Position numbers and translations under genes: made by a program
Notes under the pieces: model-generated
Told to the model about the DNA's origin: nothing
The model's input: only the letters and a program-made list of their open reading frames with translations
Databases searched by the model: none
Part shown: positions 1 to 7,135 of the stretch, one piece after another
Layout of the letters: each line of letters starts with the position of its first letter
How positions within the stretch are numbered: the stretch's first letter is position 1
Assembly: GCA_005786915.1 (NCBI GenBank)
Contig: SYCM01000003.1
Coordinates: forward strand, 1-16,265
Source: Bacteroidota bacterium
Lineage (GTDB): Bacteria; Bacteroidota; Bacteroidia; Flavobacteriales; Schleiferiaceae
Direction: 5' to 3'
DNA length: 16,265 bases

Positions 1-1528
1 CGGCGTCGGCCATGATGATGAATTTGTGGTAGCGAAGCTTTACGGTATTGAGGGCTTTGCTGTATTCTTCAGTTCCAAGGCTAACCCCCAAGGCGGTGAA
101 GATGTTGCGAATTTCCTCATTCTCGAAAATGCGGTGCTGCATCGCCTTTTCGACATTGAGAATCTTACCTCTAAGCGGCAGAATAGCCTGAAAACGGCGG
201 TCGCGGCCTTGCTTGGCCGTACCTCCCGCGGAGTCACCCTCGACTAGGAAGATTTCACACTGTGCGGGATCAGTCTCTGAACAGTCGGCAAGTTTTCCGG
301 GAAGCGAATTGGATCCAAGCACCGTCTTGCGCTGGACCATTTCGCGGGCCTTTCGGGCCGCGATACGGGCCTTTGCCGCCAGAACTACCTTGGACACTAT
401 GATCCGTGCTTCGTTGGGGTGCTCCTCGAGGTAGTTCGTAAGCATCTCGCCCACAATGCGGTCCACCGCTCCTGAAACCTCGCTGTTGCCCAGCTTAGTC
501 TTGGTCTGGCCCTCAAACTGAGGCTCCATCACCTTCACGCTGATGACCGCGGTCAAGCCTTCGCGAAAGTCGTCGCCTGCAACCTCGACCTTTTCTTTGG
601 TCAAGATTCCAGACTCGTCCGCATACTTTTTGAGCGTGCGGGTCAGTGCGCGGCGAAAACCAGCAAGGTGGGTACCACCCTCGTGCGTGTTGATGTTGTT
701 GACGTAGGAGTGAATGTTCTCAGCGTACGTGGTGTTGTAGGTCATTGAGACTTCGACCGGAATCCCTTCAATTTCACCTTCCATATACATTGGTTCAGGA
801 ATCAGTCGCTCGCGGTTCTGGTCGATAAATTCGGTGAATTCCTTCAAACCGCCCTGGCTGTAGAACTCTTCGGTGCGGAAGCTTCCGTCTTCCTGTACGT
901 CGCGCTCGTCGGTAAGTTGAATGCGGATTCCGCGGTTCAAGTAGGCCAACTCGCGAAGGCGCGCTGCGAGAATGTCGTACTGGTAGACGCTCTCGTAAAA
1001 AATGCTGGTATCAGGCTCGAAGTATACAATGGTACCGCGGTAGTCTGAAGGTCCAACCTCTTTGACATCGTACTTCGGCTTGCCGATATTGTACTCTTGC
1101 TGGTACTCTTTGCCGTCGCGGTGCACATTGACGCGCAACAGAGTCGAAAGTGCGTTCACGCAACTCACACCTACCCCGTGCAGACCGCCCGAAACCTTGT
1201 AGGAATCCTTGTCAAACTTACCCCCTGCGTGCAGGACCGTCATAACTACCTCAAGCGCAGATTTACCCTCTTTGGCGTGCATGGCCACCGGAATTCCGCG
1301 GCCGTCGTCTTTAACCGTAATGCTGTTACCCTCGTGAATGATTACACTCACCATGGTGGCATGCCCCGCAAGGGCCTCGTCAATAGAGTTGTCCACGACC
1401 TCATAGACGAGGTGGTGAAGGCCTTTTTGGCCAATGTCGCCGATGTACATCGCGGGACGCTTGCGCACCGCTTCTAAACCTTCGAGGACTTGAATGCTGT
1501 CCGCGCCGTACTGATTATTTTCGCTCAT
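1..1528 (-). CDS. gyrB: DNA gyrase subunit B, N-terminal part (runs off the left edge)
   Basis: This is the ATPase subunit of DNA gyrase, which powers negative supercoiling in the cytoplasm with GyrA. The ATG is at 1526-1528 and 509 codons are visible. The GHKL ATPase domain is clear: VRKRPAMYIG at residues 21-30, then YEVVDNSIDEALAG with the expected catalytic Glu43 and magnesium-binding Asn47, then DDGRGIPV and GGLHGVGVSCVNALS. The transducer domain follows. The TOPRIM motif EGDSAGG starts at Glu430, close to Glu424 of E. coli GyrB. The frame leaves the window at KFIIMADA, inside the magnesium-binding DxDxD motif, so the rest of TOPRIM and the C-terminal end are missing here. ParE is the alternative, but the N-terminus and the GGLHGVGVSCVNALS segment read as bacterial GyrB. 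A TAnnTTTG box lies 24 bases upstream, so the gene probably has its own promoter. Confidence 0.97.
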   Translation of the reverse strand, partial: MSENNQYGADSIQVLEGLEAVRKRPAMYIGDIGQKGLHHLVYEVVDNSIDEALAGHATMVSVIIHEGNSITVKDDGRGIPVAMHAKEGKSALEVVMTVLHAGGKFDKDSYKVSGGLHGVGVSCVNALSTLLRVNVHRDGKEYQQEYNIGKPKYDVKEVGPSDYRGTIVYFEPDTSIFYESVYQYDILAARLRELAYLNRGIRIQLTDERDVQEDGSFRTEEFYSQGGLKEFTEFIDQNRERLIPEPMYMEGEIEGIPVEVSMTYNTTYAENIHSYVNNINTHEGGTHLAGFRRALTRTLKKYADESGILTKEKVEVAGDDFREGLTAVISVKVMEPQFEGQTKTKLGNSEVSGAVDRIVGEMLTNYLEEHPNEARIIVSKVVLAAKARIAARKAREMVQRKTVLGSNSLPGKLADCSETDPAQCEIFLVEGDSAGGTAKQGRDRRFQAILPLRGKILNVEKAMQHRIFENEEIRNIFTALGVSLGTEEYSKALNTVKLRYHKFIIMADA

Positions 1529-1552
1529 GATTCCGTAAAAATGGACTATCTA

Positions 1553-1560
1553 CAAAGATA
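1553..1560 (-). promoter_or_regulatory. Bacteroidota-type -7 box for gyrB
   Basis: On the minus strand this reads TATCTTTG, an exact match to the Bacteroidota -7 consensus TAnnTTTG. It ends 24 bases before the gyrB ATG, giving a short leader. I see no TTG at the expected -33 distance, so the call rests on the -7 box and its position. The rest of the 145-base gap (1529-1673) holds no gene and no clear terminator for the barrel gene. Confidence 0.5.
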
Positions 1561-1673
1561 ACCCAGGCCTCGCACCGGGGAGTCCATAAGCGCAGAAATT
1601 AGCCCCGTTTATCAACATTTTTTTCAACAGGCCGCACGAACGGCAACCCGTTGAGTTCCGGAGTCATAAACGC

Positions 1674-3344
1674 TTAAAACTTGTAAACCAGGCCCAAATT
1701 TGCGCGAATTCCCTGAACGGGGTAGCCCATCCACCATTCGGCGCGCTGGTTGAGCAAATTATCGATGCGAATTACGGCGTCAAGTTGACTGTTGTAGCGG
1801 TACTGAGCACCCAGGCGCACGTCGGCGAAGGCCGGCAAATCATAGGGCATCATCAGTCCGCTCAAGGTGGTTCGGGGACCCCGTAAGACCACCGCGCCGT
1901 CGAGGCGGATTTTTTCTCCAAAATTGGCTCTTGCCTGAGCACCGAGCTCATACTTTGGCAGATGGAACACCGGTTGGCCACTGGAATCTTGCAAGGCGAA
2001 GCGCAATACCCCGTGCAGGCGCAAATCCCAAACTTGCTTGAACTGAAAGGTGAGCTCGCCAGTAGGTTCAAGGGAAGTCACTTTTACGTACTGCATCCCA
2101 ACGCGTCCGCTGTCGTCGAGGACGCCAAAGTCGACGTCTGGACGCACTACCATGGGGTAGTTATCCCAGGTGGCATACCGACCGCCAAATCGGTATCCCA
2201 CGATACGGCTCCATCGACCCGTGGCTCCGCCGTAAATGCTGCTGCTTCGAATGGCCTCATAGGCAGAGGTTTCGGCTAAAAAGGGTACGGACTCTACCCG
2301 GGCGCGCATTCCTTGGTTGTCGACGCTTCCGTCCATTCCCCCGTAGAGGTAAAGAACGTCACGCACCAGTGGAACCTCAACGTGGATGACTGGCGGAAAG
2401 TACGGTAGGGTCTTCTGACCCGGTCCGCCTGTGAAGATGAGGTTGAGTCCGAAGCGAAAGCGCACGCCCTTAATGCTGTCGGCCAGCGAAGGACTGAACT
2501 GCCCGGCCCATGCTACCTGCGAGCTGTCGGGACGCGCGCTGCCGCTCAACTGGTTGATTGAAAAGGTCAACGGAAGGTTAAGCACCAAGTTTTGGACGGG
2601 CAGGGCCGATTCGAGGTGGGCCCGCGCCCCCGACTCTACCTGGCGACCGCCTTGGTCGATCCAATGGTGGCCCGAAACGGAGGCACTTCGAAAGACCTGG
2701 GTCTTGCGGTAGCGCGTGGCTTGATAGCGGGCGCCAAATTGGTAGTTCTGAAGGTTACGCCCAGGGGCAGCTGCCGCCGTGTCGGCGTCGTTGAATCCGG
2801 GCGTGTGGCGCTGTCCATAGAAAGGTATTTGATCCCATTCCCCTCCGGCTTCCACTCGCAGGCGTCCGCGATTGAAAATTCGTTCATAGTTCGCATCAAG
2901 ATTGGATTCGGCCCACATGACTCGGTCAAATACCATGTAGTCTTTGGCGAATCCTCCACGCGTGGAGCGGTGGGTCCCGCGTACGGACCACAGATGGTCT
3001 ACACTTCGAACGCTTCCCAAGGCCGCCTCCGCCTCAATCGAGCCGTAGTTGCCCGCTGAAAGCGAAACGTAGCGCGACGGCAAGCGATCGAGCTTCGTCT
3101 TGGTGATTTTAACCGGCGGGATCAGCTCCATCACGGGCTCTACCCCGATGACCTGCGGACGAACCAGAATGCTCACGGGCAGCTTCTGAATGCTCGTGTC
3201 GGACAAGCTGGGCTGGCCCGAAATCTTTACTGCCTCGGCCACCCGCGCGCGGTACTTGTCGGTCACCGAAACTTCGACCTGACCCACCTGGGCCTGCGCA
3301 CTCCACGCCCCGAGGGACACTAAGAGAAATAAACCTTTTTTCAT
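1674..3344 (-). CDS. Outer-membrane beta-barrel protein, TonB-receptor-like but without a plug
   Basis: Predicted to be a 556-residue outer-membrane barrel. I chose the ATG at 3342-3344 because it gives a clean signal peptide (MKKGLFLLVSLGAWSAQA, then Q). An ATG-proximal frame extends upstream to 3395, but that stretch lies inside the TPR gene. A short proline-rich segment (about residues 20-95) follows the signal peptide, and then alternating aromatic, glycine and charged strands run to the end. The last strands (IRIDNLLNQRAEWWMGYP, ending VYKF) resemble the end of Bacteroidota TonB-dependent receptors, and the terminal Phe fits a barrel-assembly signal. I see no carboxypeptidase-like N-terminal domain and no plug, so gated TonB-dependent import is unlikely. 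The start lies one base after the TPR gene's stop, which suggests translational coupling and a shared role. The ligand is unknown. Confidence 0.8.
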   Translation of the reverse strand: MKKGLFLLVSLGAWSAQAQVGQVEVSVTDKYRARVAEAVKISGQPSLSDTSIQKLPVSILVRPQVIGVEPVMELIPPVKITKTKLDRLPSRYVSLSAGNYGSIEAEAALGSVRSVDHLWSVRGTHRSTRGGFAKDYMVFDRVMWAESNLDANYERIFNRGRLRVEAGGEWDQIPFYGQRHTPGFNDADTAAAAPGRNLQNYQFGARYQATRYRKTQVFRSASVSGHHWIDQGGRQVESGARAHLESALPVQNLVLNLPLTFSINQLSGSARPDSSQVAWAGQFSPSLADSIKGVRFRFGLNLIFTGGPGQKTLPYFPPVIHVEVPLVRDVLYLYGGMDGSVDNQGMRARVESVPFLAETSAYEAIRSSSIYGGATGRWSRIVGYRFGGRYATWDNYPMVVRPDVDFGVLDDSGRVGMQYVKVTSLEPTGELTFQFKQVWDLRLHGVLRFALQDSSGQPVFHLPKYELGAQARANFGEKIRLDGAVVLRGPRTTLSGLMMPYDLPAFADVRLGAQYRYNSQLDAVIRIDNLLNQRAEWWMGYPVQGIRANLGLVYKF

Positions 3345-3345
3345 G

Positions 3346-6300
3346 CTACTGCGCATCTTGAGTTTGGGGGGCGTTGGAAGGAAGTTGAGCCGCATTGAAT
3401 TCGGCGAGCAGCGCCTGGGCTTGTTTAACTAAGTCGTCAGAGGGATGCTCCGAAATCACAAAGTCGAGCGTGTAGCGGGCCTGGAATCCGTCGTTTAAGC
3501 TAGCGTAGTTCCGGGCAAGCACCAGAAGTGCCCGGTAGCGCCATTCTGTTTGACTTGGGTAGTTGTCAAGCAATCCGAAGATGACTTCGTTGGAGGCCGC
3601 GAATTGGCCGCGGAGCCGCAAGATCTCGGCTTGGGAATACGTCGCCTCAACTTGAACGCTCGCCGTTCCTTCAGCGGCGGCTTGAAGGGCGGCAGACTGC
3701 CACAGGCCCAAGCGATTGCTGTCGGCGGACGCGGCACGATACTGAGATTCCAGCACCCTCAGGCGCGTAGCTAAGGCCTCACTTCGGTCTTCGGGCGTTT
3801 GACGCTGGTCGGCGATGATGCCCTCGGCGTACGTCAGCGCCACGTCTGACGCTCCTTCAGCGAAATGCGCTCGCATCATGCTGCGGTTGGCTTCGCTTCG
3901 CAGGCTGGCGTCTTCGGCCAGGGCCAGTAGGCGTTCCGAGTAGCTTTTGGTCTCGCTCCAGTCCTTGCGGGCCTCGGCGTCGCGGAGCAGCCACTTATAG
4001 GCCGGAACCGTGTTCGCATTTACCGCACCCCGAACTACGTTGCGGTAGTACGGCAATGCCTGCGCCATTTGGCCGGTGAGGCGGGCCGACTCGGCGGCCT
4101 GAAACTGGGCTTCGGGGGCAAAGTAGCCGTCGGGGAAGCGCTTGAGGTACTTGCCAAAGGCGTCTAGGGCTGGGGCATACAGGGACTGGGCGTACTTGTC
4201 ATAGGCCGACATGTAGGCCACCGAGTCCAGCTCGCTGGCGCGGATGCCCGAAGAAGGCATGCCCTGAACCCATTCCAAGTAGTCGTCGATTCGGTTGGCG
4301 TCGTCGTAGACCGATCGTGCAACCGCCACCGCCTCGCGCGCCTCCGCCGTGCCCGGGTAGTCGCGCACCACGGCTTGGAACGAGGTAATGGCCTCGTTGA
4401 GTCGGTTGTCGTTGCGGCGTGCCAGCGCGATGTTCAGGGCAGCTCGGCGCGCTTTTTCCGTGTTGGGCTTGCGGCGAACGTAACTGCCAAATGCCTCCTC
4501 GGCCTCGGCGTTGCGCCCAATGCGCAGCAAAGTCTGAGCGCGCTCAAACAAGGCGTCGTCGGCGCGGAGCGAGGCACTCTTCTCGATTCTCGCGAGCTGT
4601 TCGATCTTACCGGCGTTGTCGCCGAGGAGTCCGCGGCATAGGGCTTGCTGGAAGGCGGCATAATCTGCGTCGGAACTTGTTCCCTTGGCGATTTTGGCGT
4701 AGTAGTCGCGGGCCAATGCATGGCGCCCGAGCAAGAAGTACAAGTCGGCAATGCGCAGTTCGGCGTCCTCGCGGCGGCGGTCGTTTTTGGGAGCATCCTC
4801 AAGAAACACCCTGAAGCTGGCCGCGGCCTCCTCGAGACGGTCAAGGCGGTACAGCGTGTAGGCTTTGTTGTATTGGGCCGCCGGCCGCTCGGTCAGATTG
4901 AAGCTGCCCGGAGTCTTGAGGAATTTTTCGGTTTGGTCGAGCGCCTCGCGGTAGTCGCCTTGGCGGAAGGCCATTTCGCCCTTCCAAAAATGAGCCAGTG
5001 CGGTGTAGCCGCGGTCGAGCGGATAGCTCAGCGACTGGTCTAGCAGCTCGTTGGCCTTGTCCCACTGCGATGCCTGGTACAGCTCGACCGCCCTGAAGTA
5101 GGCGACCTTTTGGTAGGCTTCGCGCATCGCCGACGACGCCATTCCGGTCTGAACGATGGCCTCCAGTGCGCGGCCGTAGTCGCGCGAGGTCAGGTAGAGG
5201 TTGGCCAAGTACTCGTTGGCTTCGCGGCGGTGTTCGGTGCGCGGAAACTCGCGCAAAAACTGGTTGAACACCTGAATAGCGTCGCCAAAGGGGCTGGCGC
5301 TCCGATAGGTCAGCTTGGCGTATTGGTAGGCTGCCTGTTCGCGGGTCGACTCGTCGGCCTTGCTCTGCCAGACGGCGCGAAAGGCCGTTTGGGCCTCCTC
5401 CCAGCGCTCGAGCCGGGCGTAGCTGTCGCCGAGCATCAACCGCGACTGAAGCACCCAGTCGGCGTTGCTCTCGCTCGGCAGTTGGTTGAAGGCCTTGATG
5501 GCGCCCTCGTAGTCTTGCGTCTGGTAGGCGCACACTCCGGTTTGGTAGGCGATTTCGGGCGAGGATTTTCCGCCCTGAGCGAGGTTGAAGGCGAAGTAGG
5601 ACTTCGCGTCGGCGTAGCGCTTCTTGCGGAACATGCTCTGACCAATCAGCAGCGCGATTTCGGGAGCGCGCTTGGCCGAAGCTTGCTTCATCAGCGTTTC
5701 CCCGAGCGCCAGCAGCTCGTCGTCCTTGCCCTGGCGGGCATAAAGCTGCGCCAAGTAGTAGGGCACGACGGGGCCAAACTCGGGATGCTGCTGCAGCGGT
5801 TCGAGGTTCTCGAGGGCCGTTTGGTCTGCTTTTTCGAGGTAGGCGATGTGGCCGTAGTAGTACTGGGCCGTCTTGGCCACGGCGGACTTCGACTTTTTGG
5901 CCTCCGCGAGTTCAGCCTTGGCTAAATCGTATTCGTTCAGCAGAAAGTGCGCGTAGCCAAGCTTGAACTGGACCTCAGCCCGAAGGTTGCGTGCCAAATC
6001 CACCCCGTCGAGTTGGCGCAGCCAGCGCTTGGCCTCCTGATAACGACGGCGGTTGAAGGCCTGCTCTGCGGCCTCGAGGACGAGGTCAATTCGGCGCGAA
6101 GACGAAGGGTAGGTCTGCAAAAAAGCTTCGGCATATTCTTCGGCGTCGCGGTGCAGCAGGCGGATCGCGCAAAGGGCCTGGTAGTACATCGACTGCTCCG
6201 ACCAATCGCTCGACTCGGGAACCAAGGTGCGCACTTGGCCAAAGTACTCGTAGGCCGAACTGTAGAGCGCCCGGTCAAATCGCGCGCGGGCTTCGGCAAA

Positions 6301-6387
6301 AAGGGCTTCGGGTTGCTGGCCCGTGATCGGCTGCTGGGCAAACAGGCGTGCGCTGAGCAAAAGCGCGGCAAAAAACAGAATCCTCAT
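3346..6387 (-). CDS. Large periplasmic TPR-repeat protein
   Basis: A 1013-residue protein with a signal peptide (MRILFFAALLLSARLFAQ) followed almost entirely by helical tetratricopeptide-type repeats. Examples are the units around ALFAEARARFDRALYSSAYEY, YEGAIKAFNQL, YREALDQTEKFL and YAPALDAFGKYLKRFPDGYF. The C-terminus is a short low-complexity tail rich in Gln, Pro and Asn. Such repeats usually form a protein-binding solenoid; nothing in the sequence suggests catalysis. I chose the ATG at 6385-6387. An in-frame TTG at 6394-6396 would add three residues, but it lies inside a perfect TAnnTTTG promoter box. The stop is TAG at 3346-3348, one base before the barrel gene's ATG, so the two form an operon. 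A scaffold or partner of the barrel is my inference. I do not recognise a named gene. Confidence 0.88.
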   Translation of the reverse strand: MRILFFAALLLSARLFAQQPITGQQPEALFAEARARFDRALYSSAYEYFGQVRTLVPESSDWSEQSMYYQALCAIRLLHRDAEEYAEAFLQTYPSSSRRIDLVLEAAEQAFNRRRYQEAKRWLRQLDGVDLARNLRAEVQFKLGYAHFLLNEYDLAKAELAEAKKSKSAVAKTAQYYYGHIAYLEKADQTALENLEPLQQHPEFGPVVPYYLAQLYARQGKDDELLALGETLMKQASAKRAPEIALLIGQSMFRKKRYADAKSYFAFNLAQGGKSSPEIAYQTGVCAYQTQDYEGAIKAFNQLPSESNADWVLQSRLMLGDSYARLERWEEAQTAFRAVWQSKADESTREQAAYQYAKLTYRSASPFGDAIQVFNQFLREFPRTEHRREANEYLANLYLTSRDYGRALEAIVQTGMASSAMREAYQKVAYFRAVELYQASQWDKANELLDQSLSYPLDRGYTALAHFWKGEMAFRQGDYREALDQTEKFLKTPGSFNLTERPAAQYNKAYTLYRLDRLEEAAASFRVFLEDAPKNDRRREDAELRIADLYFLLGRHALARDYYAKIAKGTSSDADYAAFQQALCRGLLGDNAGKIEQLARIEKSASLRADDALFERAQTLLRIGRNAEAEEAFGSYVRRKPNTEKARRAALNIALARRNDNRLNEAITSFQAVVRDYPGTAEAREAVAVARSVYDDANRIDDYLEWVQGMPSSGIRASELDSVAYMSAYDKYAQSLYAPALDAFGKYLKRFPDGYFAPEAQFQAAESARLTGQMAQALPYYRNVVRGAVNANTVPAYKWLLRDAEARKDWSETKSYSERLLALAEDASLRSEANRSMMRAHFAEGASDVALTYAEGIIADQRQTPEDRSEALATRLRVLESQYRAASADSNRLGLWQSAALQAAAEGTASVQVEATYSQAEILRLRGQFAASNEVIFGLLDNYPSQTEWRYRALLVLARNYASLNDGFQARYTLDFVISEHPSDDLVKQAQALLAEFNAAQLPSNAPQTQDAQ

Positions 6388-6393
6388 GTTGTT

Positions 6394-6401
6394 CAAAAGT
6401 A
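6394..6401 (-). promoter_or_regulatory. -7 box for the TPR/barrel operon
   Basis: The minus strand reads TACTTTTG, an exact TAnnTTTG match, ending six bases before the ATG of the TPR gene. Transcription would start at or within a few bases of the start codon, giving a leaderless or nearly leaderless mRNA. No TTG is found at the -33 distance. Confidence 0.5.
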
Positions 6402-6426
6402 CATCGTGCTTTTGGTTCGGCTCTCG

Positions 6427-6434
6427 TTACTTTG
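6427..6434 (+). promoter_or_regulatory. Possible -7 box for ftsE
   Basis: TTACTTTG differs from TAnnTTTG at its second position and ends 14 bases before the ftsE ATG. It shares ACTTTGC with the queA upstream region. It lies in the 61-base divergent gap between the TPR gene and ftsE. The match is weak and no well-spaced -33 TTG was found. Confidence 0.3.
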
Positions 6435-6448
6435 CAGAAACTGTGCCC

Positions 6449-7135
6449 ATGGAAAAATCTCCCGTTTTATCGCTGCGCAATGCCAGCATCGTGCAAGGCA
6501 GCCACCGCGTCTTGACCGACGTCAACCTCGAGGTCGCTGTGGGAGAGTTCATTTATGTGATTGGCGCCACCGGTTCGGGCAAGTCCTCGCTGCTGAAGAC
6601 CTTGTACGCAGACCTTCCGCTCGAATCGGGCGAAGGGCGCATTGTGGGCTACGACCTGCGCAACCTTCAGGAGCGCGACATCCCCTACCTCCGCCGCCAA
6701 CTGGGCATCGTGTTTCAGGACTTTCAGCTGCTGATGGACCGCAGTGTGCGCGACAACCTGGACTTTGTCCTGCGCGCCACGGGCCAGATGAACCGCAGCG
6801 AAAACGACGACCGCATCGACAACGTCCTTCGCCGCGTGGGCATGCCCACCAAAGGACACAAAATGCCCCACCAACTTTCGGGCGGAGAACAGCAGCGCGT
6901 ATCGATTGCTCGGGCTTTGCTCAACGACCCTCCCCTGATTTTGGCCGACGAACCCACGGGCAACCTCGACCCACATATGTCTGAGGAGCTGATGCACCTG
7001 CTCGAAGAAATCCGCGCCAGCGGCCGCAGCATTTTGATGGCCACCCACGACTATGCGCTGCTGCTGAAGTTTCCGCACGCCACCTACCGCTGCGCCAACG
7101 GAACGCTCGCGTCGACGGTACAGCGCACCCTCTAA
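6449..7135 (+). CDS. ftsE: Cell division ATP-binding protein FtsE
   Basis: A 228-residue ABC ATPase. In the known system FtsE pairs with the membrane protein FtsX at the cytoplasmic face and couples ATP hydrolysis to cell-wall hydrolase activation at the division site. All ABC motifs are present: Walker A GATGSGKS (39-46), Q-loop Gln90 in GIVFQDFQLL, signature LSGGEQ (143-148), Walker B LILADEP (163-169) and the switch His200. The sequence around YVIGATGSGKSSLLKTLYADL is typical of Bacteroidota FtsE. The ATG at 6449-6451 was chosen because the frame upstream runs into the divergent TPR gene, and the family start lies here. No ftsX lies in the window; the two genes are often apart in this phylum. 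Another LolD-like ABC ATPase is the main alternative, but less likely. Confidence 0.92.
   Translation: MEKSPVLSLRNASIVQGSHRVLTDVNLEVAVGEFIYVIGATGSGKSSLLKTLYADLPLESGEGRIVGYDLRNLQERDIPYLRRQLGIVFQDFQLLMDRSVRDNLDFVLRATGQMNRSENDDRIDNVLRRVGMPTKGHKMPHQLSGGEQQRVSIARALLNDPPLILADEPTGNLDPHMSEELMHLLEEIRASGRSILMATHDYALLLKFPHATYRCANGTLASTVQRTL

Noticed and set aside
1639..1652. Hairpin AACGG/CCGTT as a terminator for the barrel gene
   Set aside because: The stem is only five base pairs and no T-run follows on the minus strand.
5110..5925. A 271-codon open frame on the plus strand
   Set aside because: It lies wholly antisense to the TPR gene. Its length follows from the GC-rich codons of the real gene; it has no motif and no promoter.
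6394..6396. TTG as the start of the TPR gene
   Set aside because: The TTG is part of the TACTTTTG promoter box and adds only three residues before a normal signal peptide starting at the ATG.
5947..6984. A 345-codon open frame on the plus strand running into ftsE
   Set aside because: It is antisense to the TPR gene and then out of frame with ftsE. Both real genes are well supported.
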